Origin: Bidens hawaiensis
Lineage: Eukaryota; Streptophyta; Magnoliopsida; Asterales; Asteraceae
Reading direction: 5' to 3'
DNA length: 64,000 nt
NCBI GenBank assembly: GCA_021521415.1
Contig: JAIQDT010009060.1
Span: 1-64,000 of the forward strand
Positions 1 to 11,422 of the stretch are shown here, one piece after another (position 1 is the first letter of the stretch; each line of letters opens with the position of its first letter). Below the pieces are notes generated by a model. It saw nothing but the letters and a program-made list of their open reading frames with translations. It did not search any database and was not told the DNA's origin. A program made the translations under genes and the position numbers.

Positions 1-530
1 AGGACAATTTAAAAAAAAATGGAAATTCCTTAAGAAATCCCGCCTTTTCATTCCCCTCTCCTTGAGGATGATTCGTGGAACAGATATGTAGTAACTGTAA
101 GAGGGACGCACTTGTTTACCGAACCCTTGACACCAAGGCTTGCGAGCCTAAGGAAGTGCATTGCGCATAAATCTCAATCAACCGTGAGACCTGGTTGCCT
201 TCCTGGAGTGTTCGGTTAAGGGTGTGGAACTTATTAGGCCAGAGCATATCACACCAAACGTACTCGAATCTGCTACCCTCATTGTATCAAACGTGGTCAT
301 GTGACAATCACACTCTTAAATCAACGATGAGATTTTTGTTTAAATTTTCTTTTTATTTTGTTAAGAATGAATTATTTTTTTTTCAAATTATCAATACTCT
401 AAGTTAAGGTTATTAAAATTTTATCTTGTATTCTCATGAATTTTCACAAAACTTGAAATTTCACATAGTTATACAACTTTCCTTATTTTTTTCAAAACAT
501 AAAAAACTTTTCACGTGTCGTCATTGTAGC

Positions 531-1996
531 ATGTCTTCTTCCCGCCTTATCAACCGTAAACGTCGCACCAGCAACTCGGGGCCGTAGCATGTCATCCCAC
601 ATCGCCAAGGGAATTGTGGAAGCACTCCCAACAATCATCTCTCAATTGCAAACTGTGAATGCTTTCTTCATCATCCACTACTCCGAACCTAATTGCTTAC
701 CCCCTCAAACAATTCAAGAGTGCCAACCTGCCCGAATACCACGGTATCTACGGTTGCTACCGTTCTCCTCCAATGGTTCGAAGAAATGGAGAGCATATTC
801 CTCCAATGTGAATGTCCCTGAGGACAAGAAAACCAATTACGCCTCGATCAAGCTTAAGAAGAATGCCCTCAATTGGTGGAATGGTGAGAAGCGCACGCTT
901 GGCACTGAGGTTGACATGGCCTTGCCATGGGATGACCTCAAGAAACTTATGATCAAGAAGTTCTGCTCGAAACATGAGATTCGGAAGTTGGAAGAGGAAT
1001 TTTGGAATTTGAAACAAGAAAGTGGTAATGACATCGCCTACAATGATCGTTTCCATGAACTGAGCCTTCTCATTCCCCACATGGTCACTCCACTTGAGTG
1101 TGCAATCGACAAGTACATCTCGGGTTTGCCTATAGAAATCCAAGACTCCGTTCTAATTCGTGACCCTCAAACGCTCCATGATGCCATCACCCTAGCCGGT
1201 ACCCTCACCGATAACCACGTTAAGGCCGGGACCTTGACGCGGAAAAATTCCAAGAATCCAATGATAAGTCTGCATCCGAGCCCACCAAAGAACCCAAGCC
1301 GAATCTCCCAAACCCGAGTATCCTAAGCCTGAATCCTTCAAGCACAGCAACTCTCCTCATTACCGCAACAATAAAAGAAAGTCCAGTTCCCAAAACTATG
1401 TCTTGGCCCAATCACAAGCCCAACCCACAAGAAGCCCTACACAAGACCCTACCCATTATGTGATACGTGTAACTTTCACCATTCGCCTAACCTCAAGTGT
1501 CGACAATGCACCCATTGCAATAGATTTGGTCACCTCTTTACCACATGCCGTGAATGCAACCAACTCTTATGCAACCATTTACCTCACCTCTTCCCCACCC
1601 CAAACTTTACCTTATGCTCAACCGTTTACTCAAGCACCCTCAACTATTAGAGCTTGTTACAATTGTGGAGACCCTAGCCATTTTCGCAATGCATGCCCAA
1701 GACTCGCACACATGAACCAAATTCAATCCTACCCAACTCAAACCACTCAATATCAAGCCTACCAAGCCCAAGTAAATCAACTCCAACCAATCCAAGCTCA
1801 ACCCATCCAAGCAATCAAGCCCAACCCATTCAACCAATTCAAGTCAACCAAACCCCAATCAACCAATCAACCTCAAGTGACCAAGCTACTCAAGGACAAG
1901 TGTGTTATATCAACGGTTCCCAAGTTTAAGCCTAACCTTTATGAAGACATGCTACGCAAAAGACGTTTCTTTTATTTAAATATAATGTATTAACTT
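531..1996 (+). pseudogene. broken gag of element G0
   Basis: Gag is the capsid-nucleocapsid polyprotein that packages retrotransposon RNA. The start is taken at the ATG at 531 because TAGC-ATG matches the gag start of G1 at 8825. That frame stops after 18 codons, and the capsid core continues in another frame (589-1326). The core contains NALNWWNG, DMALPWDDLKKLM and LEEEFWNLKQESG, all features of the Retrotrans_gag family. After a further frame change, a CCHC zinc knuckle CYNCGDPSHFRNAC lies at about 1657-1698, followed by a Gln/Pro/Asn-rich linker. At least two frame changes are needed to follow it, so no functional protein is expected. Confidence 0.8.
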
Positions 1997-3090
1997 CATT
2001 AAATCCCCGTTTTGTTATGAATGAGAATTTCGGTTATTTATAATGGTATTCAATCTCTCAATTAGTCCTATTATGTCGTTTAGTGCACTATTTAATGTTA
2101 CACAATTTATTATCTTGATTTAAGTGGTCTATGACCGGTTATTTACCGGGACTGTGTGCATGGTGATGTGCATAGTTAGCTAATAGTACCGTATTTGTAT
2201 CATAAATTACCTGTGACCGATTTCCCACAAATGTGTTGGAAATTGGGACTATGAACACGTGTTGTACATAGTTATCTAATATGAGTCACATGTATAAATT
2301 TTATTTTTGATATTTTAATACATGGCTACCCGAACCCTCCAAACTCACGTCATCCTCATGGTACTCTTATCTCATCTCATCGATTTTATAATCTTGGTTT
2401 CAAACCTTATCTATTATTATACTCATAAGTCATGTGATTTGTTTGTTGTGTGAACCTATTTATTATTACGTGAATTTTCTCGTAATCTCAAGTATTTTCT
2501 CTACGTCGTATGTGTAATTTACTTATATAATTTTAAAAATTTTCCTCTATATGTTTATTTCATTTTGTTGTTATTACTCTCGATGGTTAACTTCAACAAT
2601 TTCGTCATTTTTTTCTAGTTATTTATGATTATTAAATTCCTTTATTTATATGTTCATTGCTCTCAATCAAATGATTCTATTTAACTATAAAAAAATGAAG
2701 TTTTATTTTACCCATATTTCAAACCCGCACAATGGGGACGAACCATGTGCATCATGCGACGATCTAAATAATTATGAGTGCACGCATAATTATCAAAATC
2801 ATCGCATGGAACTCATGGTGAATACAGTTGTGTGTCATAACTCGGAACCTAGGGTGATTTTGGCTAACTGTACAAATATCGATGGTGATAAGGGCATGGT
2901 GGATACGCCGCTGGTACATCCTATATATAAGTGTCCTTATCAGCCTTCCGTTTGTAGCGTTATTTGGGTCACCTGAAGATCTGTGTTATTTTTTTTATAA
3001 AAAAATCATTTTTTTCTTAAACCCTTACTTTCTTTCTTTATGTTATGTTTTATTTAATTTCAGGACGAAATTTTCAAAAGTTGTGAATCC
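1997..3090 (+). other. noncoding internal region of G0 where pol would be
   Basis: AT-rich and without recognisable pol motifs. Two diverged copies of a stretch of about 100 bp lie near 2125-2190 and 2205-2285, sharing GTGACCG/ATGACCG, ATAGTTANCTAATA and related words; this resembles U5-type repeats of other LTRs here. Short open frames at 2650-3433 have no recognisable content. The last 30 bases (GGACGAAATTTTC then a weak purine tract) are the usual approach to a 3' LTR. Confidence 0.5.
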
Positions 3091-3550
3091 TGTAACATTC
3101 GTTACTTTTTCAAATCCGAATTCCGACCCGTTTATTTTATTTATATTTTTTTTTCTTTCTTTTGCCTCATTTATTATTCGAACGCTCGTTACTAAATTCC
3201 CACCCTCATTTAAGAATATATATTTCGTTTATTTATTTATTAATAATAACTATGATCAATATGCTTTATTAGCCCCCCTAACTAACTTATCCAATCTTGC
3301 ATCCAACACCATAGATCAAGGGACCATAAACAATAAACAAAATCATATTCTTTCCCTCCTTTTTCTCTACCACCACCGACGGCCTAAGACCCCCCCCCCC
3401 CCTTGCTTGTTCCTCAATTTTCGGGCAAATTGATTGAATCAAATCATGGACAACCTAAAACGCGTCCTATACATGGTAATTGGTTACCTAAGACACGCTA
3501 ATTGATCCGTAATCACGATTAAAACGAACCGCGGCTGCATTGACTCTAAT

Positions 3551-3560
3551 ACCCTATATA
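3551..3560 (+). promoter_or_regulatory. TATA box of the G0 LTR
   Basis: ACCCTATATAAAC fits a plant TATA box and lies about 460 bp into the LTR. It is followed by a pyrimidine and CACACA-rich leader, as expected near a transcription start. Confidence 0.55.
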
Positions 3561-3888
3561 AACTCGTTTATTTTCCAATTAATCGTACACACACACACTC
3601 CACATCGTCGCTAACCTACGCACTAAGTCAATTGAAACACATGAAGCCATATAGATCGTCTCCCGTCCACTTCTTGAGCCGAACGCCCAAGGTGGTTGTT
3701 CACCTTCAATTCATACTTGTTTAATGTAATGTTTTGTGCTATGGGATCGCAATCAAGGGTATTCTCAAAGCCCTCTATCAATTTAGGTTAAATGAGAACA
3801 ATCGAATATCCAATTGGGGATTTACAGATTAGGGTTCTTGAGGGTTTGGGGTTGATTCTGATAACATGTTACGTACTATTTTCTTATT

Positions 3889-4006
3889 CTCTTACACAAG
3901 TTAGACACCAGCCCAGTTGGCTGGTGCACCCGTGTTTAAGCTTGAACCGGCCTGGGGGAGCAGGTTCGAGTCTTCCCAGGCACGGTTTTGTGATTTTCTT
4001 TTTATT
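3889..4006 (+). mobile_element. tRNA-derived SINE-like insertion in the G0 LTR
   Basis: An A-box-like AGCCCAGTTGG at 3910-3920 and a near-perfect B box GGTTCGAGTCT at 3963-3973 form a Pol III type promoter as in tRNA-derived SINEs. The body ends in a T-rich tail. A 9-bp TTTCTTATT occurs on both sides (about 3880 and 4007) and may be the target duplication. The sequence between the boxes does not fold as a tRNA, so a tRNA gene is unlikely. Confidence 0.55.
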
Positions 4007-4229
4007 TCTTATTTTTAAATGTTATTTCTTTAACAATCTTTCACTATATCGAAACTTAATACCAATTTTCACCCGTTTAAACGAACCAAACCCTTTTAAA
4101 CTTTCGAAATAAATTATCAATTAGCTTTTCCATACATGTATATATAATAAATATACAATTTTATGTATTTATAAATTTATATTAATTTAAAAGACTTACG
4201 AAATGTTTACCACCAATCTTTCCCCGTTT

Positions 4230-4264
4230 ATATATATATATATGTGTGTGTGTGTGTATGTATG
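4230..4264. repeat. (TA)n(TG)n(TATG)n compound microsatellite
   Basis: A run of TA, then TG, then TATG units inside the G0 LTR. Confidence 0.9.
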
Positions 4265-4349
4265 TATGTATATGTATAATAATTCATTTATTTAACAATA
4301 ATTAATATTTATATTATTCGTCAAAAATTAAATGAGAATAAACAGTAGT

Positions 4350-4397
4350 AGCAACAACAACAACAACAACAATAATAATAATAATAATAATAATAAT
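4350..4397. repeat. (CAA)n(TAA)n compound microsatellite
   Basis: About six CAA units followed by about nine TAA units, uninterrupted. Likely to vary in length between individuals. Confidence 0.95.
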
Positions 4398-5254
4398 AGT
4401 AAGCTTGATAAACTAATAACATATGAATCTTATTTAAAACCCTATCGAATTTCTAATCCGTCATAAGACTTGTTTTTGTTGCTTCTATAACTAACTAATA
4501 CTATCGTTAACAATTAAGAACCTTTGTCATCGTAACTCGGGAAGCTCATCCGTTTCTATCTTAATTTCTTATCATCGTCTCATCTTCGTTAATCCACTCG
4601 TAAGGTGAGTTTACATATCCCCCTTTTACATCTTTTATAATTTTGGGGGTGGCATGTATATCCTATTTAAATTACTCTTTTTTATTTCCACATCTATTCA
4701 AAACACAATTAATATATGTTTGTGTGTGATTATTGCATGCTTTATGATAATGCTCTATGTGATTAATTGTTTATTTTATGCTTGGTGGTTGGTATCTCAT
4801 CCTCATCTATCCTCATCTAGTATGATCATACATTTACCCAAGTACATTGATTTCGTATCAATAAGAACGGGTCCACATCTATTTAGTTGTTTACATTTTC
4901 ATAAGAATTGTAATACTCATCATTTACATATAAATTGTGGTTTTTATCTATATATGTATCTCAACTAAAACTTAAGTATTCTCACCAACATTCGTGTTGA
5001 CAAACTTTATTTTTATACATGCTACAGGTACAAGTAATTTACATTGTTCAAGATCGAAGAATTTAGTTTTACCTTAGGATAATTATTCAAAATACAAAAC
5101 ATGATGTAATTTTTGTTCTGTTTATTGGATTTGTGTACTTGTTTTGATATTAATTAATTAAATAATTATTGTCACTTTAATTAGTGTCTTTTGAGCTACT
5201 GTCCAATCAATACGTTACGCCCCGGCATGTTCCGCCTTTGGTCGGGGTGTGACA

Positions 5255-5333
5255 CATACTTACACTTTCCCCCGTGGAAAATAGCCCCATCCATGAGGCT
5301 CAATAATAATTTCTCGAGAGGAAAATAGCCCCT
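5255..5333. other. 79-bp host spacer between G0 and G1
   Basis: The only sequence between the end of the G0 LTR and the start of the G1 LTR. It contains GGAAAATAGCCCC twice (about 5276 and 5320). No gene is seen. Confidence 0.6.
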
Positions 5334-7870
5334 TGTGACGTTCGTAAATTTCGGGTCTCGAATCGTATTCGTTTTGTAAACTTTTATTGTGTAAACCGAA
5401 CCGTTTTGTAAAACGAAGCATATAATATAATCAAAATGATGGATTTTATGTTAAAATATTGTTTTACACTTGTTGGGTCTTGAAAACATCCTTTTCAGTT
5501 TTTAAAATGCGTTAAAATCACTTAAAACGAACTACAGGGGCTAAATATGCCATTTTGGAAACTTGGAATATTTCAGTCATCACCCCATCGTGGTACGCGA
5601 TGGGGGAGAACCTGCCTTCATCGCGTGGCGTGACGGCCACACCTGCAGCAACTCGTTTATTTTGTTGTTTTGTGCTTTGTTTGGACCCTTTTAGCATGAA
5701 ACTTCTTGTATTTAACACACATATTTGACCACCAACATTACCCTATATATACACCCCTATTTCCCTTCATTTTCCCCTGCTACAACTCCAAAAACTCTAT
5801 CGAACATCAAAGATTCAAGGTTTTTTATTAGTTGTTCTTGAAGGTTTGACTTCCAAAAGTCAAACTGAGTTTAATCTTTAATTCTAATTTGTTTATATAG
5901 TCTTACTAACACTTATTTATGGCTGTACAACATATATATAATATACACTCCTTGTTACCTTTGGTAGTTACTTCTCCGGTTCTGATTGGTGAGGTTTCGG
6001 ACCTCGTAATGCAAGGCTTCATGGAGAACTTCGTGTTTTTGATATATAATATATATACACACTAATATAACTTGTTTATACATACTAACCATGCTTAACT
6101 TCTGCTCATTTAGTTTATTTACAAGTTCCATGGTTATGGGTTTGAGGGTTTATGCTTTGGTTTAACCGTAAATAGCTCTAAACCGTAAACCGAACTTTGC
6201 TTACTAGTTTCAGTTAAATACTTCTTTTAAACATGTTTAATGTTAGATCTCATTTTATAAAACCATTTTTATGAGTTCCATGGTTATGGGTTAGTAGATT
6301 CTAAACTCAGTCTTAACCCGAAACTAGATCCGAACTGTAAACCGAACTTTTGTTTAAAGACTTTATAGTTAACTTTTTAGTTGTAAAACTTAAGTATTTT
6401 CATTGGTACATTATTATACAAGTTCTTGGATATTTGGGCATGTGGAAACCATCTATGATCTTATTATTAAATGGAAACCGAACCGATACGATTTTTACTC
6501 GCTTAAGACACACAAGTGTGTTTTTAGCTATCAAGACTTGTATATTTCTTTAAAATAGTTTACAAAATGATTTTAATTATTTACTTAAGTACGTGGAAAT
6601 GTTGGATCCAACTTGATCTCATAACAAAGTTTGGACCGACAAAACCGAACACTCGCTTAACGTACGTTGTTAGTTCTAAAACAATAGTTTTGCATACTTG
6701 GTTACATATTAATGGATTTTTATGAGTTATCTCATAACATTTAATATTTTGGAAAGTTGACTTTGGGTTTGACAAATCGTCAAGACCCGAACCAACAACC
6801 CGAACACTTGTTAAAACCCGTTTTAGTATCTTTATTCCTAATGGACTTGTATTTTTGCATTTTACCCACCTTATTGCTTAAAATAGGTTAAGTAAACATT
6901 AAGGTTAGATACTTTAACCCGGTTTCGAGCAAACTTACATTTTTAAAGGGTTATTATTATAAGTTCTTAAATAGTTATATTTTTAAATCTTGAACTTTAA
7001 TTATTTACATTTCTCAACATATATTTTATTTAAAGACTTTCAAGACAACCTTTCTAAATCCGAAACTTCTTTCCTTTTATGCTTTGTTCGTTAAACCCGT
7101 CGTTCCGGCAATCTTCAAATTATCATCTTTCAAGTTTATTACTTGAACGTGAGTATTTTTCATACCCCGTTTTCTACTTTTCGTTTTGGGGGTGACATTT
7201 CACACTTATTCAAAATAAATGCTTTATACTTGATTCTTAACCCACAACCATTATTATATACTTTACTTAAATAAATGCTCGATTTGGTGTTCTATTCTTT
7301 CATGATTATATGCTTATGTGCTTACCGCTTTTGGAGGGTTGAATCATAAATCCGTGAACTATCTGGTATTCTCTTATAGCACGGTGCCGTTAATGTATTC
7401 TTATTAACGACCTCAAGAAATCTGAATCTATTTGGTATTCTCTCATAGACGGTTCCGCTAATGTATTCTTATTAGCGACCTCATATTATCCAAATTATTG
7501 CTATTTATTTGTTGTTTCGTATACAAGATTGTGGCTTTTCTTATATATAGTTATATGCTCAAACTTATGAATTGCTCACCAACCTTTGTGTTGATAAACT
7601 TTATTTTATGAAATGTTACAGGTTTTCATCTAGGTTGATTATGGAGTTGGAGAAAACATCATCAAGACCTTTAGGATATTAGCAAAAATGAACAATATTT
7701 ATTTGCTATATTTTGTTATGTTTACCTTATGAACAAGTTGGTTATGTGACATTTTTGATGTTATGAAATGAAATGAGTTTGTTAAATATTTTTGCTTTAA
7801 TTAGTGTCATGTGCTTATGGGCAATCTTTACACCTCGGCATGTTCTGCCGCCTTTGGTCGGGGTGTGACA
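5334..7870 (+). repeat. 5' LTR of G1 (2537 bp)
   Basis: Runs from TGTGACGTTCG to GGTCGGGGTGTGACA. Homologous to 60658-63221 (G1b) and to the remnant at 25617-27293. U3 carries a degenerate CATCG...CGATG palindrome at 5585-5604. Splice-like sites GAAC|GTGAGT (7149) and ATGTTACAG (7621) bound an intron-like 473-bp stretch. Confidence 0.85.
5743..5753 (+). promoter_or_regulatory. TATA box of the G1 5' LTR
   Basis: CCCTATATATACACC about 410 bp into the LTR. The G1b LTR has CTGTATATACACC at the matching place (about 61064-61074), so the position is conserved. Confidence 0.6.
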
Positions 7871-7873
7871 GAT

Positions 7874-7885
7874 TGCTATCAGAGC
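7874..7885 (+). other. primer-binding site of G1 (tRNA-Met type)
   Basis: TGCTATCAGAGC lies three bases after the LTR end. It differs by one base from TGGTATCAGAGC, the complement of the 3' end of plant initiator tRNA-Met, where reverse transcription is primed. The mismatch fits decay of the copy. Confidence 0.85.
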
Positions 7886-8824
7886 CATGACAATAGGATA
7901 GGTGGTTAGACGTAACGACCTAGAAGTGTTATGCTTAGGGTCCTATACGTGTGCTTATATGTGTTTACTCTATAATTGATTGTTCATATTGCATGTTATT
8001 TATAAGCTTGTTTAAAATTCACCAATATCCTAAATGTTAACATACATACACTTTCATAGTATTTCCAAGGTATCCTTACCTTAAAACGTAAAAGTAGATT
8101 TTCAATGTGTTTTATGGATTACAAGATTAACTTGGATCCCGTTGTTTCAAATCCCTTAAAGGTTGCGTTTATATCGGGTTTGTAGCCATCATAGTAAACG
8201 AGACATTATAAAACGACCATATGACACAAAGATTCCAAGAATCGAAGGTGATTTACTTATCTGGGATGGTTGGATTATAGTGCTCGTTTTTTAGGCCACA
8301 AACCGTGTTATACATGTCAATACTTTAAGTAGTCGAATGCGAGCTTTCCGGTCGCCATCCTAATTTTTCGGTGTCAAAACAATAGAACTACGGTGGTTCG
8401 TAGACTAGTGTGTTGACTTGACGTTGTATCTCGATTTATTGTGTTATTATCGTTATTTGAGTCAAAAACATGAAAAAGTTGCAGTGGTTCGTACACATGT
8501 TTATACTCCAATATGTTGTTTTATAAAACTTTTTAGTGTTGGGTTATTAAATCATGGTGGTTCATGTACGATTTTCCGACTCTATAAATCTCAAAATCTC
8601 AAATTTTCAAGCTTGAACCTCTCAAAAACCATTTACTGTTGTTTTCGGTTTGTTGTTTATACACAAAGATTTACATTTTTATCTAACGCTAACATCTCCT
8701 CCTTACTAACTCTAGGATTCACAATCAATAATTTAAACTTTACCTTATTTTATTTTTATACACCTTCATATTTATTACTTTTTACCCAAAAAAACTTATT
8801 CCGTTTTCTTTATAATCTTTTAGC
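7886..8824 (+). other. untranslated leader of G1
   Basis: About 940 bp between primer site and gag, with no long open frame. Closely matched by 63237-64000 after the G1b LTR, so it is part of the family. Confidence 0.75.
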
Positions 8825-11422
8825 ATGCCTCCACTAAGACTGCGCAAGAACACCAACCGAAGTATGGCGGCTTTTATCGTCAAGAAAATGGCCGCTGTGA
8901 TTCCCGAACTTGTAACCCAAATCCAAGCCAACCAAACCGCACCCGTTGAACCCACACCCACATCTTACTTGTATAAACAATTTACTAATGCCAACCCGTC
9001 CGAATTCCTTGGAACCAACTGCGCGACTACCTTGTTGCAATGGTTCGAACCGATCGAGAGTGTGTTTCGACACAAGGAATGCCCCGAAGCGAAAAAGACA
9101 AATTTCGCTTCAAGCATGGTTAGAAAGACCGCTCTAACATAGTGGGTTAGTGTTATGCATCTCCAAGGTTCGGATACGGCTATGGCTCTTCCTTGGGCTG
9201 ATCTCAAGGAGCTTATGATGAAGAAATTATGTCCTAAATACGAGCTCCAAAAGCTTGAGGAAGAATTTTGGAACCTAAAGCAAGAAAGTGGTGATAACGC
9301 TGCTTATTCACTCCGATTTCACGAGTTGAGCATTCTTGTCCCTTACTTGGTTACCCCGACTGAGCGCGAGATTGACAAATACATTGGGGGTTTACCGATG
9401 CAAATTCGGGACTCCGTTATGAGTAGCAAACCCGTGAATCTTGAGGACGCCATCACTTTAGCCGGTGCGCTATCGGAAAATCACGTGAAGGCGGGTACTC
9501 TAACCCTCAAGAAACCGAGTGAGAAAGCCAAGCCTGAGCCCGTAACTCAAGCCAAGGTAGAACCCGCAGCACAAGCCATCAACTACTCCAACTCTTCCGT
9601 CACAACAACAACAAAAAGAAACCCAAAACCAATCACCGAAACTTTGCTGTTACCTAACCCCAACCACAACAAAACCAAACCCAAGCTCCCCAAAACCGAA
9701 GACCCTATACCGGTACCTTCCCCCTATGCAACAGTTGCCAACGATACCACCCATCATATTTGTCGTGTCGCCAATGCACTATTTGTAACCATTTTGGTCA
9801 TATCAACACTACATGCCGATCCGCACAACAAACCCAACCTAACCAACCAAGAACCACTCCCCAAAATGCCAAAACCGCTATGAACCCTACTCACCAAACC
9901 AACCCCGAGCTTGCTTCAATTGTGGAGATCCTAACCATTTCCGCAATAATTGTCCCCGATTACCCCTTGCCAACCAAGCCCAAACCGTGACCATACCATA
10001 CTACCAAACCCAAGCCTACCAAGTTCAAACCAACCAACCCCAAATTCCCCAACTCAATGCACCACTCATCCAACCCATCCAAGCAATCCAAGCACCACCA
10101 CCTCCTCCACAACAAGCACCTCAAGTCAACCATGGCAATCATGGGCGAGCTTTCATGATGAATGCCAATCCAGCTCAAGTGGCAAACGATGTCGTGAACG
10201 GTATGTTTTTGGTGAACCATCATTTGGCTTCTATTGTATTTGATACTGGTGCCGATAGAAATTTTATTTCTTTGAAATTTGAATCGAAAATTGCAATGCC
10301 TCGAACCAAGCTTTCCCGACCGTTTTCTGTTGAATTCGCCAATGGAAATTCAATTACTATCAACTCCGTCGTCCGCAATTGTACCCTCATCCTTGCTAAT
10401 CATAAATTCTCCATCGATCTCATCCCGATGCAAATGGGAAGTTTCGATGTCATAGTAGGCATGGATTGGTTATCTTTGCACCGTGCTGAAGTTGTTTGTT
10501 TCAAAAAATTCATTCGCATTCCGCTCGTCAACGGAAAAATTCATAAAGTCTTTGGAAACGCTACTTATAGAAGACTTAATCTCATGTTGTGCTCCCAATC
10601 GCAAAAGTACTTACTCCAAAAATACGTTATGTTTCTAGCTCTCTCGTTCACAAACGACAAAAAGAAAAGGAAAATTCCAGATATTTCCATTGTTCGTGAT
10701 TTCCCCTATGTCTTTCCCGACGATGTTACAGTCGTCCACCCGTTCATCCGATTGAATTCCGAATCGATCTTGTTCCCAGCGCAATGCCCGTGGCCAAAGC
10801 TCCTTATAGCCTAGCCCCGTCGGAAATAAAAGAATTGTCGAACCAACTTGAAGAACTTTCCGATAAAGGTTTTACTCGTCCTAGATCTTCTCCTTGGGGC
10901 TCTCCCGTTCTCTTCGTGAAAAAGAAGGATGGTTTGTTTCGTATGTGCATAGATTACCGAGAGCTTAACAAACTCACCATCAAAAATTGATATCCCTTGC
11001 CACGTCTCGACGACCTATTCGACCAACTTCAAGGTGCAACTTGTTTCTCCAAAATTGATCTTCGATCAGGTTATCATCAATTGCGTGTTCGCGAAGAAGA
11101 CATTCCTAAGACCGCTTCGTACTCGATATGGACATTTCGAATTTTTTGTTATGCCCTTCGGGTTAACAAATGCACCCGCGTTATATATGAACCTCATGAA
11201 CTGCGTTTGCAAACCATTCCTTGATAAATTCGTTATTGTCTTTATTGATGACATCCTCATCTTATCTAAATCCAAAGCCGAACATGAACATCATTTGCGT
11301 TCCATTATTGAACTCCTTAGAAACGAACGACTTAATGCCAAGTTCTCCAAATGCAAATTTTGGCTAGAGGAAGTTCAATTTTTAGGACATATCATAAACG
11401 ACAAAGGTATTCATGTTGATCC
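8825..11422 (+). pseudogene. G1 gag, protease and 5' reverse transcriptase, broken
   Basis: This part would have given capsid, nucleocapsid, protease and the start of reverse transcriptase. Gag starts at 8825, is cut by TAG at 9140-9142 at a Trp position, and resumes in the same frame at 9155. Zinc knuckles CRQCTICNHFGHINTTC and CFNCGDPNHFRNNC are seen near 9765 and 9916 in two different frames. The protease has FDTGADRNF (about 10240) and RT has [10 protein letters not shown] and the catalytic FIDD (about 11243). There are frame changes at about 9680-9770, 9830-9915, 10775 and 11115, and TGA at 10988-10990 at an Arg position. Translation ends at GIHVDP, where G2 was inserted. Confidence 0.9.
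11418..11422 (+). repeat. target-site duplication of G2, left copy (GATCC)
   Basis: GATCC directly precedes the TGTGACATTC start of G2 and is repeated at 23802-23806. The G1 reading frame continues across the two copies. Confidence 0.95.

Larger units (their letters stand above)
1..5254 (+). mobile_element. Ty3/gypsy LTR element G0, 3' part, pol absent
   Basis: The stretch holds a decayed gag (531-1996), about 1.1 kb without recognisable coding sequence, a GGACGAAATTTTC motif at 3063 typical of the end of chromovirus pol, and an LTR at 3091-5254. The 5' LTR must lie before the window. The gag is close to that of G1 (shared segments such as LEEEFWNLKQESG and NHVKAGTLT), so the two elements are related. 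No protease, reverse transcriptase or integrase is seen, so the copy is non-autonomous, through either deletion or a gag-only design. Bases 1-530 look like untranslated leader. Confidence 0.75.
3091..5254 (+). repeat. 3' LTR of G0 (2164 bp)
   Basis: Starts TGTAACATTCG and ends GGTCGGGGTGTGACA, so it has TG...CA ends. A TATA box is present at 3554. In the transcribed part, TAAG|GTGAGTTT at 4605 and CATGCTACAG at 5027 could act as splice sites for a 423-bp intron; the same module occurs in the other LTRs of the window. A SINE-like sequence and two microsatellites lie inside. Confidence 0.8.

Noticed and set aside
2650..3433. Two open frames in G0 between gag and LTR
   Set aside because: They run through T-rich DNA and into the LTR, with no family motif.
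3909..3980. A tRNA gene, from the A and B boxes
   Set aside because: The sequence between and around the boxes does not give acceptor and anticodon stems; a SINE fits better.
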